Shown in pieces: positions 10,901 to 21,738 of a stretch of DNA of 64,000 bases. Location of the stretch: contig OZ038324.1 of the NCBI GenBank assembly GCA_964035795.1, positions 10,326,772 through 10,390,771 on the forward strand, given 5' to 3'. The DNA is from Pterobdella sp. o SKG-2022 (taxonomy: Eukaryota; Annelida; Clitellata; Hirudinida; Piscicolidae). Every line of letters starts with the position of its first letter. The first letter of the stretch is position 1. The translations under genes were made by a program, and so were the position numbers. The notes under the pieces were generated by a model that saw only the letters and a list, made by a program, of their open reading frames with translations, was not told where the DNA came from and did not search any database.

Positions 10901-13431
10901 AATAAAATTAAAAAAAACAGCATTAAAAAAAATTTGCACTGAGCTCAAACTGCTTCTATTAAAAACTGATTTAACAGAAAAATAACAATAATAAACAATA
11001 AAAAAATAAAAATAATAAACAATAAAAAAATAACAATAATAAACAATAAAAAAAATAAAAATAATAAACAATAAAAAAATAACAATACTATTAAAATAAT
11101 TTAGCATCGTAAAACCACCCACGTGCCCATGATGACGTAAACATCTCAAAACAACCACACAGCCACACGACTACACAGCCACACAACTACACAGCCACAC
11201 CACCACCCCACCACGCCACCACACCATATTATGGTCTCTTCATGCCCATCAAGTTATCCTTATTTCAATCATCATTATATAACTAGTATCTAACTTTGAA
11301 ATAAATATGTTTATGTAGTTCATATTTATATTAGTATTTTTTCAACCCACCATTTTGGTTGATTCATCTTGGGTGACCACTTGCAGAAGGTTCTTCTTCC
11401 GGATGTTATGGAAAACCAATCTAACTTCTCTCTCCCTCCACCGATACACATACATGCATGCCAAGTTTACCATCAAGAAGATTACCAAGTTTCCTGTCAC
11501 CTGAAGGTGGTTTGGAGATTGAGGGTGGGTGGTTGGAAGATTGGTGGAGGAATGGGGGGAGGGTTTGAAGTTTAAGGGTGATGACGCTGGTGGGATGTGG
11601 TATGATGATGGTAGAGGCTATAATGGTGAGGTCAACATCAATAATCGTAATAATCACAATGTTCAAAAACATTATTTTTTATTGGAAGTTGATTTTTGTA
11701 CTTAGAAGCGGACATATTTTTTTTGTGAATTTTTAAAAATAAACTTAAAAATATATTTTAAAAAATTTTAAACATTTAAAAAAAAATAAAGATAGAAAGA
11801 ATGGAGAAAAAGATGAGTCATTTGGGTGGTGTGCCTCAAACCGGATTCAGTGTTGATTGCGATGAGGAGCAAGAAATGTTTGTTTGTAAGATATCATAAC
11901 TCGATTAGAAAGAAATGAATCCAACGTTCATTGAAGGAGTTGGAATTTAGTGGGAAGAAATTTACATATTTGTTTTAAATGGAGTTATGTGGTTAGCTTT
12001 CGTTTGAGGCAATGAACTAACAAGAAAGAAAAAAGAATTTTGAGAATGAAATATGATGAAAAGCAAACTTAAATAATTAATGATTGGAAATTAAATTAAT
12101 CAGAAAAAGATTGCAAGCACGGAAACAACATTAAAAGCAAAACGGCATGGTGTGAGTCAGAGGCACCTTTTTGTGCGTTTATCTTTATTTACTTGTTGTT
12201 TTTGTTCAATTTCTCTTTCCCATATTTTTTATTATCCTTGTTTTTACTTAATTTTTTATTTAATTTTTTTTATTTCACCCGTTATTTTGTCTCCATTTGT
12301 TTTTTATCTGTTTGTACATTCCAAAAGCCATGTAACGATAAGTATACCAAAAATAAATATTTTAAGGTATTTATAGAATGAAACCATCCCAATCTTGAGA
12401 TTCCCTCCCCCTTCACTCACTTGTTTTGGAAGCAAGTTTTCCAGCTCTTCTCCATTGACGGGCAAGAAGAGGGAGAGAAGGAAGTGGGAGATGGAAAGAA
12501 AGACACCCAGGAAGGCAGGCAGGTGGAAGCGCAAAGGAAGGAAGCAGTACATAAAAATCATGCAGACACTCATTCTCCAGACAGCTTCAGATCTCGAGAA
12601 CAATGTCTTGTCTGAAAGCATTTGTCTTCTGAAGTTGCGTGCCTCGAATGGGGGTGTGTTGAGGGTGCGGTCGTCAATGGCGAAGGAAATAGAGCAAAAG
12701 ATGAGGATGAGGAGAACGACAAGAACAACGACGATGGGCAGAAGTTTCTCGTTCATGAATCTAGTGTGAATGCAGACAAGAATAAGAGCGAAGGAGAAAC
12801 AGAGGGAGGTGTTGGAGATGTTTTCAAGACTCAATCCCCCCACGAAGACCAGGTTCACCAGGGCCAGTGATATCTGTCAGGTGTTGCATGTTTAAATCAT
12901 TTGAAGTCCAAACTCTGATTAACTTACAGTAAGAATAATGAGAAGGATCAGTAGGCATTTGAGGGAGTAGAAGGCAAAGGGATAGGCAAACATTTGGAAT
13001 ATCTTCTCCATCTCCCTGGATGGAAACTTGTATGAAAAAAACACTCTGCGCCAAAGAGGTATTGATTTTTTATTGAAGATATCTTCATCGGAAGAGAATT
13101 TTGTGGAATCTTTAGAGTTGTCAAAATGTAAAGTGGGATAAGACCCAAACGAGTCGATCCGAGGTCGTGTTGTGTTGCGTCTGTAGGTAGAGTCATGGAA
13201 TCTTCGCATAGCATCGTTGTCGGGAATGTTGAGGTCGTCTGCCGACCTGTCGTTGAGAGCATGGTACCCTCCATTAAGAGGGGCAGTGAAGGCGCTTGTC
13301 TGCACCTCCTTCTGCAATGTGCTTTGCAGTCTCATATGCTTGCTGTAGTCACCCTCGGCTGAGAAGATAGTTCTGCTTGCGTTCTTTTTGTGAATCGGGC
13401 CTATGGTGGGTTTTTTTTTGAAAAAGTCCAT
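1928..13431 (-). CDS. ADCY: transmembrane adenylyl cyclase (class III), 22 exons, about 1,819 aa
   Basis: Makes cAMP from ATP at the plasma membrane. Exons, 5' to 3': 13431-12928, 12873-12421, 11500-11351, 9797-9685, 9438-9327, 8359-8232, 7997-7839, 7758-7635, 7540-7406, 7121-7084, 6992-6857, 6749-6628, 6557-6473, 6332-6237, 6157-5880, 5733-5634, 5505-5392, 5196-5080, 5025-4927, 4717-4609, 4393-4269, 4090-1928; all phases agree. Order: polar N-tail (about 140 aa), M1 helices ('SEAVWRMSVCMIFMYCFLPL'), linker 'NKLLSYLVPASVAHLLKED', C1 ('HDDVSLVFGDVSGLNYL', 'RIQIQGDRYFCVAGLG', 'RVAVHSGAVTAGVVG'), short C1b, M2, then C2 ('LKLKSFGATYIIT', 'GVIGGTRPHFDLWAQCVNHA'). Both C1 metal-binding Asp are kept, as are the C2 purine-site Lys and Asp. 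The last exon closes C2 and adds a Ser-rich, probably disordered tail of about 680 aa, far longer than usual. I chose the first in-frame ATG; the frame stays open about 120 bases upstream behind possible acceptors, so the N-terminus may be longer. Isoform class is not assigned. Confidence 0.93.
4091..4150 (-). repeat. tRNA-like (SINE-type) segment at the last cyclase splice acceptor
   Basis: On the minus strand this intron end contains 'GCTTAGCGGTTAGAAATGC', which looks like a tRNA-type A-box arm, and runs into 'CCCACAGACCTCGGGAG', where the acceptor AG sits. No good B box follows in the exon, so this may be a degraded SINE fragment or chance resemblance. Confidence 0.3.
7193..7352. repeat. 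perfect foldback (74-bp arms, 12-base loop) in cyclase intron 9
   Basis: Bases 7193-7266 are the exact reverse complement of 7279-7352; I checked this base by base. The loop is 'gcgaaaaacgat'. No coding potential. It lies between the C1b exons, in the intron 7122-7405. A zero-mismatch foldback suggests a recently inserted hairpin-type MITE or a recent inverted duplication. No obvious target-site duplication stands out. Confidence 0.9.
9800..10426. repeat. GGTGTG / GGTGGGGT satellite in cyclase intron 3
   Basis: About 630 bases of GT/GGT-rich tandem sequence built from 'ggtggtgtggtgtggtgggg'-like units, more regular toward the right (10240-10420). It starts immediately beside the acceptor of the exon at 9797, so the polypyrimidine tract of that exon (CCACCACC on the minus strand) is made of satellite. 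The long ORFs on both strands here are repeat artefacts. Confidence 0.9.
10966..11096. repeat. tandem A-rich repeat, about 30-bp unit
   Basis: Four to five copies of an 'ataataaacaataaaaaaa' type unit within cyclase intron 3. Low complexity, no coding signal. Confidence 0.7.
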
Positions 13432-16400
13432 ATTTTTTCGACTTTCGAATTGTTGAAAATTGTTAAAAGCTTTGAAATCTAAGACTGGCGCCCAGGCACG
13501 GGGGCATGCTTTTTGACGTTCTTTTTTGAGCACTTTATCAATAACAATTTCCTGCTTTATCTGGATGACTCATCTGAAAGATTTGAATCAGTATAAAAAG
13601 AGTTAATTGTTTATAATAAGTATAACAAGCAAAAAAAAAACCATCGGAAATGAAAACTTCTGGCATCTTTATCCTCAAATTTTATCGACAAGCACTCGAA
13701 CCAATGCACTCCAAAAAAAATAAACCTTTTATTACTACATGCCTCCCAATATTAAATAATTCCTTGTAAAAATAAATAAAAGCCAGAAATAGACTTTGAT
13801 TAAAAGGCTGAGAACCAGCAAAAAACCCGAAGCGTACAGATAAGCGCAGATGAGAAAAACTAAAAAAAAAGATAAGTCTTATCAATAAAGATCTGTTAAT
13901 TATCATAAGACATTACATATCAAATAAACAGTGCTTCTAAGAACCTTTATCATACCCAGTGTGAATCATACGCGCCTTACTTGCTAAATTGCGCTATATA
14001 ATCTATGAAGTTTTATCGCAATTTTATTGATAGTGGATTTTAATTATGAATTCCATCTTTTATTCTTATTTTTGTTTATGTTTTCGTTGTTTTTTATTAA
14101 TTCTTATTTTTATTTAATATTAATTATTAGTATATAAAACAATAAATTATTTTAAAATAATTTCATCGAATTTGCTTGACTCACTTTTGAATCGTTCCAG
14201 GGGAATAACACAATTTTTTTCATTGTTTCTTCTTTTATCCATTAAATATTTAATGAATTAATTTTATTTAATTTCAGTAATTAAAACGATTTTTTTTGTA
14301 ATAAAAATAATTATATTCCACAACGAAATCCTCAAAACAACTTGGGACTTAACATCGTATTGCATAAAACTCTTCAACATTTATTCTCCTAAACCTCTCT
14401 GCATCTTCTCGCAACGAAGTTTTCTTTCTGCTTCAGCTAAAAGTGAATCAGAAGTGATTACGAAGCGCTTAATTAATAAATCCAAACATAATTAAATCTA
14501 CAAAATTTTATATATTACAATAAGCAGATCCTTTTTCGAAAAAAAAATCCAAAAATTCATAAAGTATTTTGAAATTTCGTTTGATTATATTTTTATCGCT
14601 AGAGCAACCGCGCTTAAAGTTATTTGAATGATACCCACATGAAACTAATGAAACAAATAGGTTAAAGCCTAAAAGGATTTTCTTGACCTCTCATGCATCG
14701 GTCCAACGTGGAAAGGTAAGTTTCTATGCACTAAATACTGCCTGCTTGACCTTTCCTTCTAATGGGGTCAAAATGAGAATGATGATATCAACAATAATAA
14801 TAAAAATAATAATAATAATTTTAATAATGAATGAATAATTTTATTAAAAATGCATCAAAAATAACAGAAACGAAAACTTATCGCTACTGACAACAATATT
14901 ACTAACGGTGGAAACATCAATGAAACATTTATAGGCGAAATCATTATAAGATTTTAAAAATTTTGGGAATCATATCGAAAATTCATTAAATAATAGAAAT
15001 AGAAAAATATAAAAAATATCAAAAAAAAATTGAAAAAAAACAAAAACAACACTTGTGCACTCGCTGATGAAGATCTGCTATGCTCCCTCAGTCTCAATAA
15101 TAAGAATAATAATAATAGCAACAGAAATAGCTATAATAACAACAACAATAATAATAATAATATCAGTGATAATAACAATAATAATATTGAGAATAATAAC
15201 ATAAATAACAGTTTAAACAAGACAAAAATAATATAAACCTTAAAATAGAAATAAGGATAATAATATCAAAAAAAGCTACAGAAGGTGTGAGGGTGTGAGA
15301 AGGGGGGGGGTGGTTGGGGTGTCCATGGTTTGAAGATGAGAGGCAAGAAAGGGTAATTATAATTATATTGCTGATAATGATGATGACTCATTCTGGAAAT
15401 AATAATAGTGGAAGTAAATAATAATAATAAGAAGAATAATAAGAATAATAATAAAATCAATATTTATGAAGGATAATAATACAGAAAAACAATGGAATAA
15501 AAAAATTGATATGAGATAAAAAAGAAATAGTATAAAACAAAGTTATAAGAATAATAATAATAATAATTATTATTATTATTATTATTATTATGAGCAATGG
15601 AAATTATTAATATTATTTTCAGCGCCAAAGCACACTCCATAATTTCTAGCATGTATTGCTGGATATTTTTAAATATTTCTCTCTCGTGTTTTGAGTCTTT
15701 ATATAAGATAAACGAGGCTGATTTTGTGTAAGTTTCGATCTTAGTTTGTTCAAGTTTTGCTAACTGTTTGTTTTGATCTGTTTGTGGAGGTTTGTTAGTA
15801 ATTGAGTTCCATTGATTTCAGAAATTCATTTGTTTGGTTCACTGTTTGGTTTCTGTTTGTGAATGATTTTTGAAGGTTTGAGTTTGTAATTCTGAAGAAA
15901 ACCAAGGCGGGTTTTTAATAAAATGGATAAGTTCAACAAAGATATTAAAATTTTAAAAAGCTTGAACTCTTCACAATTTAATTAATTAAAATTATTTTCA
16001 ATTGGATTTCACCCATAATAACTAACTATACATCCCAAAAACTACCCGAATTACTGTTCAGGTAAATACATAAAACAAAGCATAGTTAATAAAGTCTTAA
16101 ACTAGAAACAAAAAAAATTTGGTGATAAAACAGAAAAAAATTTTTAAAAATGAATAATAAAAAAAATAAATAGCAAGATAAAATAAATAAAAAATAAAAT
16201 AAATAACAGTGCAATTAGTGAACACTAATATAAGCAGAATTGATGATGGAGAGGAGGATGAGGTGTTATGAGAAATAGAGGTCTGGTGGCTGCCAATCCT
16301 CGAGTGATTATCATCAAGGGTTTAAGGCACTTTATGGCGTTTATCTTACATGAGTTTTTATCTTTGATGCTTTTTTTAGTTTTAACGATTTTATTCATTT

Positions 16401-16695
16401 TTGTTTTTTTTGTTTTTTTTTTCATGCGATCATTGCATGTTTTTTGCTTTTTCTTATCTTTATTGTAACTTCGTTTCCGAGAAACTCAACTCAGAGGAAT
16501 GGCATTATTTGTAATTAATTCTTTGAAAACACCTCGGAAGATGCTGCATTCGAGAATAATTATTTTATTTCAAAAGTAAAAACTTAACAAATCATGAAAG
16601 TCAATTTGAAGCATGAATATGATTCTATAAAACCACAACCACCCACAGAAATGTGAGAAAAGAATAATCACACTCTGTTGATTTTCGTGTTCAAA
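13432..16695. other. intergenic, AT-rich, no supported gene
   Basis: About 3.2 kb between the cyclase start and the single-exon ORF at 16.7 kb. It should carry the promoter and any 5' UTR exon of the cyclase (minus strand), but I recognise no core element. It contains a LINE 3'-end-like relic near 13967-14003 ('aattgcgctatataatct', plus orientation), AAT-rich runs at 14790-14830 and 15090-15210, and a perfect (AAT)n/(ATT)n palindrome at about 15549-15591. The ORFs here are Asn- or Ile-rich repeat read-through. Confidence 0.55.
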
Positions 16696-18867
16696 ATGAC
16701 AGAGATCAAGAACTGTCCCTCTCCTCCCACAGCTGCCTCTCTTGGAAAACTCAACAAGATCAGATTGCAGCTGGAAAGCCTGGTGAAAAGCATCGAGGTT
16801 CATTTGAACGACTCTGGCTTCATGAACAGTGGTTTGGTCAACTTCAACTTGAGTTTCCAGAAAAATTCTTTTGTGAAAACTAATCTTAAAAAGCTTTTGA
16901 GGTGTACAAAAAATGTGATAAGAGCTATAAATGAGGAAGGAGTTAAGTTGGAGGAAGAGGAAGAAGAGGAGGAGGAGGTTGAGATGGAAAATGATGAGAT
17001 AGATGAAGGAAAAAATTCCAAAATAAATGAAGAAAGATTTGAAAAGATAAAAAAAGAAAACAACATCAGTGTTCTGAGAGAAAAAATCAGAAACAATATT
17101 CCTATAAAACACCACACACCTTCACCAATTCACTACACACCTCATCACACACCACCACCCCACCACACACCACCCCCACACCAAACGCCACCTCTACACC
17201 ACACACCACCACCCAACCACACACCACCTCCACACCTCACACCACCACCATTCCACACACACCCAAACAGACCTCACATCAACCCACCTTCTACCCTTCA
17301 TCTTCAACATGTTTTCTCACCAATCAGACACATCAACTGCAACTCATTGAAGCTCAACAACAACAACAATATCAATCCTATCAACAACAACAACGACAAT
17401 ACTCCCATTAATGACAGCATAAACAACAAAAACATTTTCACCGAATCTGAAAAAAGTGCTGTGGTGAAGAAACACTACGTGACCACAGCAGTGACTGAAG
17501 AAGAACTCAACGCGGCCTACCAAGTGCTTGCAGTCGCCATTTTCCGTAGCAGCAGCACCTCCCTCAACAGAGTGGAGGAAGCTCTAGGCTGCAAGAGGTT
17601 GTTTTGTTCAGGCTCTCTCAGCCTCAACAGCAGCTTTGATGGCAGGTCCACTAGGAGACATCATAGCATCAACAAATTTGAAAGCAACTTTTCAAATATT
17701 AAAAACAAACAAGCTACGTTCAGCAAAAAAATCGAGGAGGATAACAAAGAGACAGAGTGCAAAGCCATCGAACACAACGTCAACAACACAAACGAGCAAG
17801 AAGTGCAAGCCATCCCTGGTGACAAAACAGAACACCACAATGTTGAAAATAAGTACAAGGTACACATGACGTCATTCGTGAGCAGAGGCACCATAACCTC
17901 TAGAAGACTGATGAGGTGCACAAGGTGTGGTCAGCAGAAAAAGGAGAAATTTCTGAATGAATCTTTCGTTTCCATGCCTGCATTGTCTCAAAGCTTCTGC
18001 ACCGAAATGGAGAAAAAAACTTATGAAAATGATGGAGATGGAAAGATGAACCGACACGAAGCCGAGCATAACTGCAAGAGGGAAAATAAACATGGCGAAG
18101 CTTGTTTGAAACGTATCAACTATCAGTCTGGCAGCCCTAATAACAAACAAAAAGATGAGTTTGCAAGCAAAACAACTTCTGCGGGAGGTAATGTTTGCAG
18201 CACTTACTACGCCCATGAAAAGCATCTCACACGTCAGTCTATGCCGGGTGTTACAAACGAAAAGAATTTCACCAATTGTATTGAGGTCAACTGTGAAAAC
18301 AAATTTCAAAATGGTATTAAAAATAAAAATCCCCAAACCAAGCCCACCCACCCTTCATCTCAACATACTACACGCAACAACCCAGTAAGCTCAACACCAA
18401 AATTTTTCAACCAACCTTCTCATACATTCCCATATCTTTCAAACTACCCAGCCACCCAACCATTTACCCAATTAATCCCAAAAACTGCTCAACACACGCT
18501 TCTAAGCAATGAAACTGCACCAAACTCCCTCCAAGAAAACGACACAATCACCACCAACCCACAAAACACACCAATCAATCAAAACGCTTGTACACAAACC
18601 CACGTGACCCAAACGAGCTGCAAGGGGGTGCAAGCAAACCAGGGTGAGATTAAAGCCCCCCAAGACTCAATGGTCGATCCAAACAAACCCCAGCTGGTCA
18701 AACGATTCTCTTTTGAAAAGTTCAACTTAGATCAGATTATAGAAGAGGGGGAAGAGGATGGAGGGAAGGAGGGTGAGGTGGGGAGCACCAGCTTGCAACG
18801 ATGCCAGAGTAGGAGGCATCGGAAGTACTACAACCATGCCTTCAGGTGGGCCTTGTGTTGTTCCTGA
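16696..18867 (+). CDS. unrecognised 723-aa protein, single large exon
   Basis: A 2.17-kb open frame in a region where random ORFs rarely exceed 250 bases. I do not recognise the family. Visible features: N-terminal helix-like segment with 'LGKLNKIRLQLESLVKSI'; a Glu-rich run near residues 92-110; a Thr/His/Pro repeat ('HHTPPPHHTPPPHQTPP') near residues 140-190 encoded by CCACAC-type DNA; conserved-looking blocks 'TSLNRVEEALGCKRLF' and 'SRRLMRCTRCGQQKKEKF' with a CxxC pair; a Thr/Pro/Asn-rich stretch; and a C-terminus with 'VKRFSFEKFNLDQIIEEG' ending in 'RWALCCS', which could be palmitoylated. Pre-ATG codons are open, so an upstream exon is possible, and an alternative donor ('ttcag|gtgggc') lies just before the stop. 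Mostly disordered. Real coding use is likely but not proven. Confidence 0.65.
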   Translation: MTEIKNCPSPPTAASLGKLNKIRLQLESLVKSIEVHLNDSGFMNSGLVNFNLSFQKNSFVKTNLKKLLRCTKNVIRAINEEGVKLEEEEEEEEEVEMENDEIDEGKNSKINEERFEKIKKENNISVLREKIRNNIPIKHHTPSPIHYTPHHTPPPHHTPPPHQTPPLHHTPPPNHTPPPHLTPPPFHTHPNRPHINPPSTLHLQHVFSPIRHINCNSLKLNNNNNINPINNNNDNTPINDSINNKNIFTESEKSAVVKKHYVTTAVTEEELNAAYQVLAVAIFRSSSTSLNRVEEALGCKRLFCSGSLSLNSSFDGRSTRRHHSINKFESNFSNIKNKQATFSKKIEEDNKETECKAIEHNVNNTNEQEVQAIPGDKTEHHNVENKYKVHMTSFVSRGTITSRRLMRCTRCGQQKKEKFLNESFVSMPALSQSFCTEMEKKTYENDGDGKMNRHEAEHNCKRENKHGEACLKRINYQSGSPNNKQKDEFASKTTSAGGNVCSTYYAHEKHLTRQSMPGVTNEKNFTNCIEVNCENKFQNGIKNKNPQTKPTHPSSQHTTRNNPVSSTPKFFNQPSHTFPYLSNYPATQPFTQLIPKTAQHTLLSNETAPNSLQENDTITTNPQNTPINQNACTQTHVTQTSCKGVQANQGEIKAPQDSMVDPNKPQLVKRFSFEKFNLDQIIEEGEEDGGKEGEVGSTSLQRCQSRRHRKYYNHAFRWALCCS

Positions 18868-21357
18868 TGTTTTTGATGTTTTTATAAATTCCAGAAAATT
18901 TTCAAACTTTTATTTCAATGAAAAAATATTTATGTGAAGCACCAAAAAAAAAATGTTAAATATTAATTTAAATTAAAATAGAAAAAATTCAGTCTTTGGA
19001 TGCTAATATCAACTTTTAAACGTTCGAGTGCGATACATGAGATGTGGCAAAGCTCAAAGCAGTAACAGTATTTAAAAAAAAGCTATAATGAGACAAAGCT
19101 TGACCAAGAGAGAATAGTGCTCATGTTTGAAACAAATGGACATTATTGAGGGAGGATAGAAGATTCTCCCCTGTAACTGTGACATCATCACAACTTGAAG
19201 CAGAATATCATTAGGACCTGATAAGAGATGACTCTGATAACAATGAATACTTATGAAGAATAAACACCTGAAATTAACTTAAATGCATTTTTAAATTATA
19301 GATTATGATATTGAAATTATATATTATATTATGTTATACATATTATATAAAACATAAAAATTATGAATGCAACATGGAAAACATATAAAGTTTTAACTTT
19401 TTAGAGACATCCTAATGTACTTATAAGCAATATCAACTGTCTTCAACGTCAATTTATGGGAACAATTTAGTACATTTGTTGAGCAAAAAATAGCTATAAT
19501 TTTCGATAGGTTTAGCCTTATCATTAGCGAAAATTTATTAATGTAAATTTATTTATTAATTATTATTATTTATTAATTATTATTATTATTATTTATTAAT
19601 TATTATTATTAATTAATTAATATTATTTATTAATTATTATTATTAATTAATTAATATTATTTATTAATTATTGTTATTATTTATTAATTATTATTCTTAT
19701 TTATTAATTATTATTATTTATTAATTATTGTTATTATTTATTAATTATTATTCTTATTTATTAATTATTATTATTTATTAATGAAATTTTTCGCTAATGT
19801 TTTATGCTAAGGCTAAACTTATCGAAAATTATAGCTATTTTTTGCTCAACAAATGTACTAATTTTTTCGCATAAATTGACGTTGAAAACTGTTGATATTG
19901 CTTATAAAGTTATATTAAAATGAATTTTTTGAATGATTTCCAAACTATGATAACTCAACATGTTGAGAATAATATCGAAGACTCCATGAGTCGAATGAAA
20001 GTTCATTTGTAATATAAACAAAATAAATATTAAATATTGAATATTTTTGGAAAAATTTGAATTTTACGTCATCATTATCAGGAGGATAACTTTGTGAAAG
20101 AGGAAGAAGTTGATGATGATGTGAACAATCATAATGGTTATAACAATAATAATGTTGATAATAATAGCAATAATAATAAATTACACCGAATAATATTATA
20201 AATACATGATTTGCAAAATAAAGCTATGAAACTCATGTGAAATTTATTTGCAAAGTGTTTAAAAATGGAATTATATTTCGAAGCCATGATCAAAACCGGA
20301 AACTGAAGGATAAACAAAAACACTAAATCGTGAAATTACACAGAATGAAATAAAACGATGAAATTATGAGGATTTGAAGGGAACCATCGATATTGACAAC
20401 TGGAATATAAAATTAAAGTTTCACCTTCGACCAATAGGATATCAGTATAAAGTCATAGTGGAATAATCAAAAAAATCTGAAAAATAACAAATGAAACATT
20501 AATTAAAATAATAATAATAATAACAACAATAACGGATCTAGCTCCCATGATTACTCACATAGCAAATGATTTAGTGGTGAAACGGTGGTCTGAACATTGG
20601 ATGGGGATAATAATAAAATAATACTGAAAAATATTAAAAAATAATCAAAAAAAAATAAAAATATTAAACAACGAAAACTTACATTTTGGAATCAAAAATT
20701 GGAAGAGTGCTCAAAAAACAGAACCATTTTATAGTTTTAAGTTATTTTGATTAACAAATACTTTCATTACCACCATGACGTCACTAAAAAACTATCATGG
20801 CGGATCTATTTATATAAATACAGGAAATAGAAATTTATTGCAAGAATTACTTTTAGAAATTATATTACAAAAGTTACATATATAAATGTAATTACAGGTG
20901 TTACAAGCATAAATTTTTCGAAAGTAACAGAACTATATAGACAGGATAGATGGAAGAAAGCAAACTTGTTATAGCTATTACTAGCTTGTGTGTGCGTGAA
21001 TATCTGTTGTGCACGTGAACTTGTGTATGAGTTGAGTCTGGGTGTGTGTTTTTATGTGAATTTATGTGTGGGTGTGTGTGCTTGTGCTGGCATATAAGAA
21101 AGGTGCCTCTACAGAGATAAACTTTCACAGCACTTGAAGGTGAACGACTAAGTTGTAATACAGGTGTCTGTGTTTGTGACATCTATCACTGCTTCTATTA
21201 TATATTATTCTATTATTATTATTATTGGCAAATTGAATTTTAAGTTATTAGTGATGTGCGGGTTTATTATTACTATGATTAATGTATTACTTTTTATATT
21301 CTTATTAAGGTTATTATTATTCTAGTTATTATTTATTATTATTATTATTATTATTAA

Positions 21358-21394
<37 letters not shown>

Positions 21395-21738
21395 CAGTTA
21401 AATGCTAATTCAAAAATAATAAAAAATGGAAACAATGCATGAAAATATCCCTTTGAAGTTACAGTTAAAAAACAATATAAACAAAAAATAAAATAACAAA
21501 ACAAAACCCAACAAAACAATATCAAAACATACCAAAAAAACAAAAGCCATGGAAAAATGTAAACAAAAATTTGGAAAAATGTAAACAAGTTGAAGAATAA
21601 AACTACGCAATCTTCAAGCCCAATCATGACGTAAGCAATTTGACATCATTATCATGCTTCATTATTATTTGTGTCATTATTTTTATTATTAATATTATTT
21701 ATAATAAAATTATTATTATTGTTATTATTCTCCTCCCC
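18868..21738. other. intergenic, AT-rich, no supported gene
   Basis: No coding exon recognised on either strand. Holds the inverted-repeat element at 19.4-19.9 kb, AAT/TTA microsatellites near 20150-20180 and 21310-21400, and a GT-rich stretch at 20985-21085. Confidence 0.55.
19415..19915. mobile_element. MITE-like element: inverted arms around a TTTATTAATTATTA minisatellite
   Basis: Left arm (about 19415-19540) and right arm (about 19785-19915) are imperfect reverse complements over roughly 125 bases, sharing blocks such as 'ttataagcaatatcaac', 'tttgttgagcaaaaaatagc' and 'ataattttcgata'. Between them is a tandem array of 'tttattaattattatta' units (19546-19790). No transposase is encoded. 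It looks like a non-autonomous foldback element whose centre expanded as a minisatellite. Confidence 0.7.

Noticed and set aside
9694..10923. 409-aa minus-strand ORF rich in His/Thr/Pro, and plus-strand Val/Trp/Gly ORFs
   Set aside because: They arise from the GGTGTG satellite, which is open in several frames; only the short exon at 9685-9797 is coding, and in a different frame.
12395..12870. 124-aa and 82-aa plus-strand ORFs, Arg/Glu-rich
   Set aside because: Antisense to the cyclase exon for M1.
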